IMG/VR virus record: IMGVR_UViG_3300017752_000046
Coordinates: 1-38,969 of that record
Length of the DNA: 38,969 nt
Reading direction: 5' to 3' (one strand)
From: a virus
Shown piece after piece: positions 32,105 to 38,969 of this stretch. A program made the translations under genes and the position numbers. Under the pieces are notes generated by a model. The model saw only the letters and a program-made list of their open reading frames with translations. It ran no database searches and was not told the DNA's origin. Position 1 is the stretch's first letter; each line of letters opens with the position of its first letter.

Positions 32105-32436
32105 TGAATAAGCCTACTTGTAACTGGTGTGAAGTAGAAATCTCACCAATAGTATTGGGACACTATCCAAACGGTACAGAGTTTATTAGTACGTTCTGTA
32201 CTACATTTTGCGAAATGGAAAGCATGACAAACGGACTGTTTCGTAAGAGGAGCTTACTTAAAGATTTATTCACAAAAAGTGACTGTGATGAATTCTTTAA
32301 ATTTAAGAGACTTGGATTCATACCTGCTAAAGGAAGCAGAGCTGAGTCCGTTCATATAGGTGTAGAACCTATGGCTCTATGGGATGATAACTCAAGTTGG
32401 AATATATTTGAGCAAGAATTTGTTCCTATAACATAA
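32104..32436 (+). CDS. Small Cys-rich protein (zinc-binding likely)
   Basis: 110 aa. CNWCEVEI near the N-terminus and FCTTFCEME at residues 31-39 give CxxC and CxxxC pairs, as in small treble-clef or MYM/TRASH-like zinc fingers. The remainder (LLKDLFTKSDCDEFFKFKRLG) is helical. It lies directly before the amidoligase operon. Function unknown; protein-protein contact is more likely than catalysis. Confidence 0.6.
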   Translation: MNKPTCNWCEVEISPIVLGHYPNGTEFISTFCTTFCEMESMTNGLFRKRSLLKDLFTKSDCDEFFKFKRLGFIPAKGSRAESVHIGVEPMALWDDNSSWNIFEQEFVPIT

Positions 32437-32455
32437 AATATAAAATTGTTAGTAA

Positions 32456-32492
32456 CCTTTTGTACAGCTTATAAGTCTAAGTTGTACAAAGG
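32456..32492 (+). other. Hairpin in the leader of the amidoligase operon
   Basis: CCTTTTGTACA pairs with TGTACAAAGG (one bulged T) around a 16-nt loop, about 55 nt before the amidoligase ATG. No T-run follows, so it is more likely regulatory or a processing site than a terminator. Confidence 0.55.
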
Positions 32493-32547
32493 CGAAAGCA
32501 ACAGACATCTGTATATCAGTAATGAGTACAGAAGAGGAGGAAGGTAA

Positions 32548-34683
32548 ATGAGACAAAAACTCATTTTTCATGAGGACTTAGAGTCCTTAAAGAATAGAAT
32601 CCCTAACTTCACCGAGCGAATACCAAATAGACTCGATGATGGTACGAGATTCAATACAAATCTAACAGACTCGTTAGAGATTATAGAAATACCAATAGGT
32701 CAAATTGTTTGGCTCTTCAGTAGGTATAGAGGTTGGGATGATGCAACAAGACAAGTTACACAAGATATCCGAGCCAATATACAACAGTGGAGTGACCATA
32801 GATACATGTACGAGAATCATGTATGGAACATTGACGATGATGACCTTTACGAAGTGATAAGCGTTGTTTCACGTAAGTTAAAGTTAGACAACATATCATG
32901 GGGTAATCAATCAGACTACAGGGACTTAAATATGAACAAACATAGTTTGTTTATTATGGTTCTTGCAGATGATGAGTCATGGGCACAAACTCAGGACAAC
33001 TGGTTTGTATTACTAAATGGTATTCCAAAATTGTTGTGCAGAGATAGGTTCCATAGACACTCAACAATGTGGTCTTTTTCTAGACCTGATGGTCACTTCT
33101 ACCTTACAAGCTACAGTGGACGAAGTGCACTATCTGAGGATAGGAACTATACAAGATGCTACAACTGTAGTTTGTATGACAAACCTAGGTCAAGAATGGT
33201 ACCTGTCAAGGATATGAGACCAAGACAGAACTATAAGAACTGGAGTCGTGCAAAGAACCTTTGTGACGCATGTGTCAATCACTTAGCGGTACAAGATATA
33301 GCACACTTTGAAGTACCTATAGATGAAACCAACGCATCTAAGTTTGATTACTTAATAGTCAGACCAGGTGTACAAGAATCTGTAGATAGTCAGCGTGTAA
33401 TGCAAGAAGATAAAACTTCTTGGGGTAGTAATAATGTAGGTAGGTTCATGAGAAGAAACATGGACTTAGTTATATACCTAATAGATGGAGAAACTCTAAC
33501 TCTAGGTGAATCAATCAACTTCGAGTATCCATTCGAAGTACATTCACATAGTTGGAATTACAGACCATCGTTTTACTACACACACAATGCTGGTCACCCT
33601 GGTTCTGAGCTTCAGTCAGTCAGCACAACTGCTGATGCTGGTATGAATTTCCAAACGAGATGCGGACCGTTCTTGGGTATGGAATTAGAAGTAACTATCA
33701 GAGAAGATAGAGCAGACCAAAGTAACATACAAAGTGTGATGGAGAAAGCAGTAAGACTGTTTCATCCAATGGATTATCCAAACAACTATAGACAACAAGG
33801 ACCACACCAACTCTTATTTAGGAAAGATGACGGTAGCCTTGATAGTTATAAAGGTACTGAGTATGTTTCAATGCCATTGTCTTTAGATTATTGGAATAAC
33901 GAAGTCCCAGATGTATTCTGGAATTATCTTAAGGATAACTTTCGAGCACTGAATGATGACAGATGTGGTATCCATATACACGTACCATGGGAATCATTGA
34001 TAGTTGTTGAACGATGGATATTCCTTGAGTTGCTTGACACAATGGTTAACCACCCACTTTACAAGCCTCTATTCCAAACTATAACCCAAAGACCATCTGT
34101 GAGTTATGCAAGATGGGATAGGATAACTTATGAAGATAGAGTGGCAGACGATGAGGGTAGCTTGTGGAAAGCAAAGCATGCTGTATTTAATGTAGGTCTT
34201 AATGAGAAACAAACAAGTCCAGCATATAACGCTAAGTACATGGGACTCAATACACTCCATGACGAGACTATGGAGTTGAGATACTTCCAAGGTAACACAG
34301 GACGCAATGGTATCTTAGGCAAAGCACAATTCGTAGGTGCTATGTGGGATATAGCCAAAGCGTATGGACATCCATTTAAAGATTGGGATTATGAAAATGA
34401 TAAACCACCCTTTGCATTAGTTGATATCATTAACGAGATTCAATGTAATGCTGGGGACATCTTACTTGGGTGGATTACAGTAGCAAGCACAACAGATGAG
34501 TTTGCTAGAAAACATAGTCATAAAAGATATGACCAACTTCGTAACTTAATTGCTGCTGCAATAGAGCGCGAAACATATAACTATGACTTTACAAAGAGTA
34601 CAAAAGCCTGGTATGACTTGAATGGCATAGCACGCACTTATGTACAAGAAACAACAAACGACAAACAAGAAAGGACAGGATAA
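32548..34683 (+). CDS. Amidoligase (COOH-NH2 ligase) with N-terminal Cys-rich part
   Basis: 711 aa. Residues 372-600 carry the Amidoligase_2 pattern: GPFLGMELEV (373-382), KDDGSLDSYKGTEYVSMPL (426-444, like DGSL...GxExVSxPL), DRCGIHIHV (471-479) and GLNTL...TMELRYFQGN (566-583). This is the glutamine-synthetase-like fold, which uses ATP to join a carboxylate to an amine. Residues 1-370 are family-unknown, with Cys pairs CYNC (204-207) and CDAC (239-242) that probably bind zinc. A YRPSFYY stretch (338-344) also appears as YRPDYFF in the 369-aa ligase, so they are paralogues. GGAGGAAGG precedes the ATG. The substrate is not visible. Confidence 0.82.
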   Translation: MRQKLIFHEDLESLKNRIPNFTERIPNRLDDGTRFNTNLTDSLEIIEIPIGQIVWLFSRYRGWDDATRQVTQDIRANIQQWSDHRYMYENHVWNIDDDDLYEVISVVSRKLKLDNISWGNQSDYRDLNMNKHSLFIMVLADDESWAQTQDNWFVLLNGIPKLLCRDRFHRHSTMWSFSRPDGHFYLTSYSGRSALSEDRNYTRCYNCSLYDKPRSRMVPVKDMRPRQNYKNWSRAKNLCDACVNHLAVQDIAHFEVPIDETNASKFDYLIVRPGVQESVDSQRVMQEDKTSWGSNNVGRFMRRNMDLVIYLIDGETLTLGESINFEYPFEVHSHSWNYRPSFYYTHNAGHPGSELQSVSTTADAGMNFQTRCGPFLGMELEVTIREDRADQSNIQSVMEKAVRLFHPMDYPNNYRQQGPHQLLFRKDDGSLDSYKGTEYVSMPLSLDYWNNEVPDVFWNYLKDNFRALNDDRCGIHIHVPWESLIVVERWIFLELLDTMVNHPLYKPLFQTITQRPSVSYARWDRITYEDRVADDEGSLWKAKHAVFNVGLNEKQTSPAYNAKYMGLNTLHDETMELRYFQGNTGRNGILGKAQFVGAMWDIAKAYGHPFKDWDYENDKPPFALVDIINEIQCNAGDILLGWITVASTTDEFARKHSHKRYDQLRNLIAAAIERETYNYDFTKSTKAWYDLNGIARTYVQETTNDKQERTG

Positions 34684-34687
34684 TAAT

Positions 34688-35671
34688 ATGTGTGTAATAG
34701 CAAGTATTCCTGCAGGAAAAACAATAGACGACAAGACGTTCGAACAAATGTGGAGTAGAAACCCAGACGGTGGCGGTATCGCTTACATTACAGACTCAGA
34801 CAAGATTGAGGTATTCAAATCTATGGATGAGAAAGAACTGTTAGCACAATACAAAGTGATAAGTAAAAAGCATGGTAATCATGACATGCTTATCCACATG
34901 CGTATTGCGACTCACGGTTCTGTATGTATGGATAACAATCATCCATTTTGGATTGACCCACATACAGTGTTCGCACACAACGGTATATTGCCTAACCACT
35001 TTCATCCATCTGCTAAGTCAGACTTGTCTGACACAAGATACTTTAACCAAGTATATTTGCAGTATGTGAAGCCAGTGGCGTTCGATGACGAAGGATTCCG
35101 TGAGCAATTGGGTGAGATTATTGGCTTCAACAAGCTGGTAATACTATCAACCAATGCTAAGTTACGTAAAGAATCTTACATAATCAACGAACGACAAGGC
35201 AGTTGGGAAAATGGTGTATGGTATTCAAACACACATCACCTACCAACGCAGAGTTTTGTATTCGGTGGTGGCAAAACAAACTACAAGACAACTAAAAGAA
35301 AGACCAAGTCTTCATCACGATATCAGTTAGACCTAACAAGTAGTACTGATAAAGGGTACATGGTCAATCCAGAACTGTATACTGACCCGACCTTTGTTGA
35401 GTCAGTCAATGCAATGCTAGATTACACTGGGTTCAAGGATGTAGAAGACATGCTTATTGAATATGAGATGGAAGTCAATCCAGTAACAGGTGACTTTGTT
35501 TGCTTAGCTTGTGGTGAGGCAGTAAGTACAGACACAAAAAGAGCGTGTCTAAGTGACTGTTGGGCTACAGAAATGTTAGGACTTGGTTCAGAGTATGACG
35601 ACCAAGAATGGCAAATGGATTCATGCGATGTAAGAATCGATGTAGATAAAATAGCTAGGGACTCTAAGTAG
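34688..35671 (+). CDS. Class II glutamine amidotransferase (Ntn hydrolase)
   Basis: 327 aa. It begins MCVIAS, so Met removal would expose the N-terminal Cys nucleophile of the Ntn-type glutaminase. Family motifs follow: NPDGGGIAY (25-33), HMRIATHG (70-77), NNHPF (83-87), FAHNGIL (95-101) and SDTRYF (114-119). It should release ammonia from glutamine, or cleave a related amide. A frame extending 16 codons upstream is rejected because it would bury the nucleophile. Residues 265-300 hold CLACGE and CLSDCW, a likely zinc ribbon. The gene starts 4 nt after the amidoligase stop, suggesting the two act together. Confidence 0.9.
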   Translation: MCVIASIPAGKTIDDKTFEQMWSRNPDGGGIAYITDSDKIEVFKSMDEKELLAQYKVISKKHGNHDMLIHMRIATHGSVCMDNNHPFWIDPHTVFAHNGILPNHFHPSAKSDLSDTRYFNQVYLQYVKPVAFDDEGFREQLGEIIGFNKLVILSTNAKLRKESYIINERQGSWENGVWYSNTHHLPTQSFVFGGGKTNYKTTKRKTKSSSRYQLDLTSSTDKGYMVNPELYTDPTFVESVNAMLDYTGFKDVEDMLIEYEMEVNPVTGDFVCLACGEAVSTDTKRACLSDCWATEMLGLGSEYDDQEWQMDSCDVRIDVDKIARDSK

Positions 35672-35694
35672 TCTCTAGCGGAAAGGATATAAAT

Positions 35695-36081
35695 ATGGCA
35701 GTTCCAAAATGGAATTTAGAATTAGTAAAACGTGATATAGAAGGAATAAAGTTATTAGCAGATGGCACAATAAATGTTGAAGTACGTGACGAGGGTACAG
35801 CTACCTACGTTAGACATGGTCATCTCGATATAACTTTAAGTGATATATTTCCAGACATAGAATCGGATACGGATGACAACCCTCAAAACTACACTGATAT
35901 GCAGGATGCAATACTCCAGTACATATATGACGAAGGTATTGTATACGACTATGAACTTACTGAAGAAGACTTTCACGACCACGATAGTGAGGACATAACC
36001 ATGAACGAAATTAATCTATACAACAGTCAGGGTGCAAGTGTTACACCTGAAGAAGTAGACAACATGCTCGAGGGAGCATAG
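35695..36081 (+). CDS. Acidic MAVPxWN protein 1
   Basis: 128 aa, MAVPKWNLELVKRDIEG at the start; beta-rich middle (TATYVRHGHLDITLSDIF) and acidic end (EEDFHDHDSEDITMNE). It shares start, layout and acidic DxHD-type segment with the protein at 36600, so they are paralogues. No known family. Its place inside the amidoligase-amidotransferase operon makes a substrate, carrier or adaptor role possible; a DNA-mimic role is the alternative given the charge. AAAGGAT precedes the ATG. Confidence 0.7.
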   Translation: MAVPKWNLELVKRDIEGIKLLADGTINVEVRDEGTATYVRHGHLDITLSDIFPDIESDTDDNPQNYTDMQDAILQYIYDEGIVYDYELTEEDFHDHDSEDITMNEINLYNSQGASVTPEEVDNMLEGA

Positions 36082-36092
36082 AAAGGAGCCCA

Positions 36093-36224
36093 ATGGGTTA
36101 CTTAATAAACTTGTTCAAAGCAGAACAAAAAATAAACAATATCAAAAGTCAAGGGTACGATGATACCTTTGACTCAGTCATAGACGAATCGTTTATGAAT
36201 AGAGATAGAAAGGACAATGAATAA
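36093..36224 (+). CDS. Small operon protein
   Basis: 43 aa, MGYLINLFKAEQKINNIKS then DTFDSVIDESFMNRD. AAAGGAGCC lies upstream, and the TAA shares one base with the next ATG. Not recognised; amphipathic N-terminus. Confidence 0.6.
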   Translation: MGYLINLFKAEQKINNIKSQGYDDTFDSVIDESFMNRDRKDNE

Positions 36225-36457
36225 TGCCTATGAGTAGATATCTAGTACAGGAAGAATACCGTGAAGACGTTAGAGGTGTTCGTGTAGTACTTGTAGAAGC
36301 AGAAAGTAAAGAAGCCGTTATTGAAGATGGTGAATACGAAGTGCTTGATATAGTAGAAGAACTTGATTCATCAGCTGATTGTTATTCGACTAGTTTAGTT
36401 GATGACGTTCAGTTCTTACAATCTGGATGGACAGAACTTATAAAGGAGGATAAATAA
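36224..36457 (+). CDS. Small acidic operon protein
   Basis: 77 aa, MPMSRYLVQEEYREDVRGV, then VLVEAESKEAVIEDGEYEV and an acidic end. Mixed strand and helix, net negative; no family recognised. Joined on both sides by TAATG one-base overlaps, so translation is tightly coupled with the amidoligase genes. The VEAESKEAVIEDG segment resembles a short phage fold seen in DpnD/PcfM-like small proteins, but weakly. Confidence 0.65.
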   Translation: MPMSRYLVQEEYREDVRGVRVVLVEAESKEAVIEDGEYEVLDIVEELDSSADCYSTSLVDDVQFLQSGWTELIKEDK

Positions 36458-36600
36458 TGCCTAAGTTATTTTACGCAAGTATATCAAAAGATATAACTGT
36501 TTATGCTGATGATGAACAAAACGCATTATACGAAATAAGAAAGATGTATCAAAACTTTGGAGAAAATCTTGAAGTTGAGATATTTGATGAGGAGGAATAA
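36457..36600 (+). CDS. Small acidic operon protein
   Basis: 47 aa, MPKLFYASISKDITVYADDEQ at the start region and EVEIFDEEE at the end. The strand-helix-strand pattern (FYASISKDITVYA, then NALYEIRKMYQNF) is similar to the preceding 77-aa protein, so they may share a fold. One-base TAATG overlaps occur at both ends, and AAAGGAGGAT precedes the ATG. Confidence 0.7.
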   Translation: MPKLFYASISKDITVYADDEQNALYEIRKMYQNFGENLEVEIFDEEE

Positions 36601-36971
36601 TGGCAGTACCAGATTGGAACAAGCCTAATTTTGTGATAGACGAAAGAGAAATAGCAGTCGACGAAGATGGTCATACCTTTAGACAGATAGATGAAGGTAA
36701 CTTACCTTTTGAAACTGGCACTACTGTGAGGGTAACTGAAAGAGTTAGTGGTATCGCAATGTACAGTGAGACCAGGTCTTTGGATTTACCTATATCAGAG
36801 ATAATCGAGCATGCTAATTATATAGAGTACGAGATTAGAAATAGATATGACCTTGAAAGTCTTGCAGAAGATATGGCAAGAGAGATGGAATTCGACGACT
36901 ATAACGACGATATTGAATACGACGACCACGATGCTAATGATTTTGAAATTGAATCAGCAGTAACTATATAA
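36600..36971 (+). CDS. Acidic MAVPxWN protein 2
   Basis: 123 aa, MAVPDWNKPNFVIDEREIAV at the start; TTVRVTERVSGIAMYSETRS in the middle; the last 40 residues are dominated by Asp and Glu (FDDYNDDIEYDDHDAND). Paralogue of the 35695 protein. It lies immediately before the second amidoligase gene (12-nt gap). Likely partner, carrier or target of the ligases, or an acidic decoy; unproven. Confidence 0.7.
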   Translation: MAVPDWNKPNFVIDEREIAVDEDGHTFRQIDEGNLPFETGTTVRVTERVSGIAMYSETRSLDLPISEIIEHANYIEYEIRNRYDLESLAEDMAREMEFDDYNDDIEYDDHDANDFEIESAVTI

Positions 36972-36983
36972 AGAAAGGACGAT

Positions 36984-38093
36984 ATGTTATTAGAAAATAG
37001 ACTAAGTGAAGATAGAAAAGCACAAATACAAAGACAACTAACCTATAACAGTGATACTTCAATTCACGGTTATAGTTACAGACCAGACTACTTCTTTGTT
37101 GGTGGAGAACAGATGCTAGAAAGCTGGACCTCTCCGACAAAAGTAAACAGTAAGTTCATAGATACACAAGGAGTACCTATGGGTTTCGAGTTAGAACTTG
37201 AGAAGAGGCACGATTGTTATGATGTTGATGAGAGAGTAGAAGAATTTCTCTACGAGCAAAATAAAACAATGGGCTCTAAGTATTACGTCCATAGATTGAA
37301 TACCTATGCAAACGACGTAACAGCGAAGATAAACAATCTAGTACCACACTTGCTATATGCAAAGACTGATAGTTCTCTTGATAATGGTGTGGAGTTTGTT
37401 ACTCAGCCAATGACATTGGAAGTACACAAAGGTGTTGGTTATGTATTTGACAAGTACAATGATGCTTTAGCTGGGTATCAAAGAAGCACTACAGGTATGC
37501 ACATACACATACCAAAAGGTGCATTCACAAATGCTCAGCTATATCTATGGATGTTCTTCATGGACATGTTAGGTACAGCAAGTGTCAGACATCAGAAGTT
37601 CGGAAACGTGCTTACACTTATTGGACAACGTGAGTTCAACAGTTGGGCAAGATTCGAAAAACCATCATATGGTACAGGAGCTAAACATCAGTTAGCACAG
37701 GTAGCAATTGATAGAGTGGACCATGGTGGTACTAGATACAAGTATGTCAACTATCAGAACAGACCTACTCTAGAGTTAAGGTTCTTCAAGGCCAACATGC
37801 TTGAGCATAGAATACTTAAGAACCTAGAGTTTGCTGACTCTACGTTTGAGTTTGTAAAGTATATAACAAGCAATGATTACGATGCTTCTGATATGCTGCA
37901 CTTAGCAACATCACTAAGTGATTACTTTGGGTTCCTTGTTTCAAAAGGTGACAGGTATTCAAATCTTAAGAGTTATCTTGACAGATACAGAGATAGAATA
38001 AATATTCAAGGTCCAGTACTTGACGAAGAAGATACTGATGCTTTGGAAAATATTCTAACCGACGAATTGATAAGCGTAGTGGAAGGGGTTTAA
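36984..38093 (+). CDS. Second amidoligase (COOH-NH2 ligase)
   Basis: 369 aa. Amidoligase_2 motifs in order: MGFELELEK (66-74), AKTDSSLDNGVEFVTQPM (126-143), TGMHIHI (170-176) and KYVNYQNRPTLELRFFKAN (253-271). This is a nearly minimal catalytic domain, unlike the 711-aa paralogue, and lacks the Cys-rich front. Two ligases plus a glutaminase in one operon imply two amide-forming steps or a heteromeric enzyme. AAAGGACG precedes the ATG. The stop shares one base with the next ATG. Confidence 0.85.
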   Translation: MLLENRLSEDRKAQIQRQLTYNSDTSIHGYSYRPDYFFVGGEQMLESWTSPTKVNSKFIDTQGVPMGFELELEKRHDCYDVDERVEEFLYEQNKTMGSKYYVHRLNTYANDVTAKINNLVPHLLYAKTDSSLDNGVEFVTQPMTLEVHKGVGYVFDKYNDALAGYQRSTTGMHIHIPKGAFTNAQLYLWMFFMDMLGTASVRHQKFGNVLTLIGQREFNSWARFEKPSYGTGAKHQLAQVAIDRVDHGGTRYKYVNYQNRPTLELRFFKANMLEHRILKNLEFADSTFEFVKYITSNDYDASDMLHLATSLSDYFGFLVSKGDRYSNLKSYLDRYRDRINIQGPVLDEEDTDALENILTDELISVVEGV

Positions 38094-38212
38094 TGCAAGA
38101 ACTAGTACTTAGTTATATAACTGTAGTACTTCTTACGCTACTACTACCTTTTGCATTCATCATATTTATGGGTGTATTGCTTTTCTGGGAAGTAGAACGT
38201 AAAGCTAAGTAG
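38093..38212 (+). CDS. Membrane mini-protein at the end of the amidoligase operon
   Basis: 39 aa with a long hydrophobic span (YITVVLLTLLLPFAFIIFMG) and a charged tail ending EVERKAK. It starts in the TAATG overlap with the second amidoligase. It may anchor the pathway at the membrane or be unrelated (holin-like, exclusion). Confidence 0.65.
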   Translation: MQELVLSYITVVLLTLLLPFAFIIFMGVLLFWEVERKAK

Positions 38213-38224
38213 ATTAAACTATAT

Positions 38225-38252
38225 AGGCGGTGTATGAAAGTGCACCGCTTGT
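38225..38252 (+). terminator. Hairpin closing the amidoligase operon
   Basis: AGGCGGTG pairs with CACCGCTT (one G-U) over a 10-nt loop, 13 nt after the last stop codon. The tail is only TTGTTAT, so termination may be weak or factor-assisted. Confidence 0.55.
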
Positions 38253-38254
38253 TA

Positions 38255-38266
38255 TAGCTTAAGCTA
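38255..38266. other. 12-bp palindrome
   Basis: TAGCTTAAGCTA is a perfect palindrome just after the operon hairpin and 6 nt before the first 18-bp repeat. Could be an operator half-site pair. Confidence 0.5.
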
Positions 38267-38271
38267 ATAAT

Positions 38272-38289
38272 GTAAGGCATAAGTAGGCA
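38272..38289 (+). repeat. 18-bp direct repeat, copy 1
   Basis: GTAAGGCATAAGTAGGCA, identical to 38333-38350 with a 61-nt period. Copy 1 also lies in a 7-bp inverted repeat ATGTAAG/CTTACAT (38270-38302). Confidence 0.85.
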
Positions 38290-38332
38290 GACCAGCTTAC
38301 ATAACTAGACAAGGATTTCGTGGCGACAAAAC

Positions 38333-38350
38333 GTAAGGCATAAGTAGGCA
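38333..38350 (+). repeat. 18-bp direct repeat, copy 2
   Basis: Exact second copy of the repeat at 38272. It is 16 nt before the -35 box of the candidate promoter at 38367, a usual place for activator or repressor sites. Confidence 0.85.
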
Positions 38351-38366
38351 AAAAAGGTTGAAAACG

Positions 38367-38397
38367 TTGAGGTTTCCTTAGTTCATTTCTATATAAA
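38367..38397 (+). promoter_or_regulatory. Candidate promoter
   Basis: TTGAGG, a 17-nt spacer, then TATATA (an alternative TATAAA is two bases on). The predicted start is near 38402. No well-supported gene begins directly downstream. Confidence 0.5.
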
Positions 38398-38402
38398 GAT
38401 TT

Positions 38403-38618
38403 GGTAAATGAGTTATGATGCCCATCTGGTCAGGCATCTGCTAAAACTTACACACAAGCCAGTTTTTATAGGGTTTAGGTATTTTGCACTCTTCCATCCT
38501 GGCTGGCTTAACAATTACACATTCATCAATAAACACAATATGTTGTGGTGTCTTCTCCCTTCTCTCAATCACTACACATTAAATAGTCTTATTAATTAAA
38601 TAAGTGTGTAACCTTTTT
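38403..38618 (+). ncRNA. Candidate structured small RNA in a 430-nt gene-free stretch
   Basis: Between 38213 and 38640 I find no convincing gene. From the promoter to a T-run at 38614-38618 the sequence has several complementary pairs: GATGCC/GGCATC (38417-38438), TTACACAC/GTGTGTAA (38448 and 38604), AAGCCAG/CTGGCTT (38456 and 38503) and TACACA/TGTGTA just before TTTTT. A minus-strand GTG frame of 43 codons (38441-38572) is also possible but lacks a ribosome site. Confidence 0.35.
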
Positions 38619-38663
38619 GCTCACCCTGCTGTCTAAGTATTGCAAGCAACAGAAAGTGTAAAA

Positions 38664-38873
38664 ATGTATAAATTGTTTAGAGTATCTGGTTACTATACGC
38701 CCGAAGGGGAAGATTACCCATTTGAAGATTACCTAATCTTTGAAGGCGATGATACTGACGACTTACCTAAAGGTTATGAAGATGATGACATATTCTACTA
38801 TGGGATTAATCCAAGTAATGTAGACAAAGAATATGACGGATTTGTAATTACAGAAAGTGTAGAGGTAAAATAA
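38664..38873 (+). CDS. Small acidic protein
   Basis: 69 aa, MYKLFRVSGYYTPEGEDYPF then DYLIFEGDDTDDLPKGYED, acidic throughout. I start at the ATG because an upstream TTG start would need an unsupported 8-residue extension. The ribosome site is weak (AGAAAG). Similar in tone to the other short acidic proteins; no family recognised. Overlaps the next gene by one base (TAATG). Confidence 0.6.
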   Translation: MYKLFRVSGYYTPEGEDYPFEDYLIFEGDDTDDLPKGYEDDDIFYYGINPSNVDKEYDGFVITESVEVK

Positions 38874-38969
38874 TGTTAGTAATACTATTAATATGCATAG
38901 CAATTGTTTTTGCTAGCGCGGAAGATTTGTGGAGTGATATAAAACAAGATAGAGAGGATACTTGGTTAT
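38873..38969 (+). CDS. Membrane or secreted mini-protein, cut by window edge
   Basis: At least 32 residues. A hydrophobic N-terminus (LVILLICIAIVFASA) looks like a membrane span or signal peptide and is followed by a charged part (EDLWSDIKQDREDTWL). Starts in a TAATG overlap. The C-terminus is outside the window. Confidence 0.55.
   Translation, partial: MLVILLICIAIVFASAEDLWSDIKQDREDTWL

Noticed and set aside
34640-34687. Upstream start of the glutamine amidotransferase
   Set aside because: It would bury the catalytic Cys that must be N-terminal; the frame there also overlaps the amidoligase end.
38272-38350. CRISPR array
   Set aside because: Only two 18-bp repeats, no further units, no cas genes.
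38408-38599. 63-codon plus-strand frame in the gene-free stretch
   Set aside because: No ribosome site, unusual composition (His, Phe, Leu, Asn), and it overlaps strong complementary pairs; more likely part of a structured RNA.
1-38969. Integrase, tRNA genes or DNA polymerase
   Set aside because: I looked for tyrosine/serine integrase motifs, cloverleaf folds and polymerase motifs and saw none; they may lie outside the window.

Overview
This window looks like most of the genome of a tailed, siphovirus-type phage with an HK97-fold capsid. It is strongly AT-rich, and coding is dense in two divergent arms. A phage-encoded WhiB protein (28384-28665) points to an actinobacterial host. So do several genes with a -10-like box so close to the start codon that their transcripts would be almost leaderless. 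With the low GC, a marine or freshwater low-GC actinobacterium is the best guess; the host is inference, not something read directly from the sequence.

Left arm (1-29303, minus strand, read right to left). It begins with a GC-richer small-terminase-like gene, WhiB and a small overlapping gene. Next comes a cassette bounded by two leftward terminators and holding a 61-aa gene and an AIPR-type (abortive-infection family) gene. The rest is the packaging and virion operon: HNH endonuclease, zinc-ribbon protein, small protein, large terminase, a long portal fusion, prohead protease with an acidic tail, major capsid protein, two small proteins, head-tail connectors, a very large gp10-like protein, tail terminator, tail tube, the G/GT tail chaperones (a -1 frameshift site C CCA AAA is visible), a 1781-aa tape measure, distal tail protein, and hub genes. 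The hub is unusual. A LamG-type lectin domain appears cut in two by a stop/start junction and a lysozyme domain, and the lectin itself seems to sit inside the hub protein.

Right arm (29497-38969, plus strand). It opens with a TATAAT promoter and many small genes (membrane mini-proteins, Cys-rich mini-proteins, acidic proteins) around a DEDDh exonuclease. The most notable block is 32548-38212: a 711-aa amidoligase (glutamine-synthetase-like COOH-NH2 ligase fold) with a Cys-rich N-terminal part, a class II glutamine amidotransferase with an N-terminal Cys, several small acidic proteins (two are paralogues starting MAVPxWN), a second 369-aa amidoligase and a membrane peptide. Many of these genes are joined by one-base TAATG overlaps. 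This reads as a self-contained amide-bond-forming pathway, perhaps peptide tagging or modification of a metabolite or surface, whose substrate is not visible.

Beyond 38213 is a non-coding stretch with two 18-bp direct repeats, a 12-bp palindrome, and a promoter and terminator that could define a small RNA. No tRNA, CRISPR array, integrase, polymerase or primase was recognised. Both window ends cut through genes.
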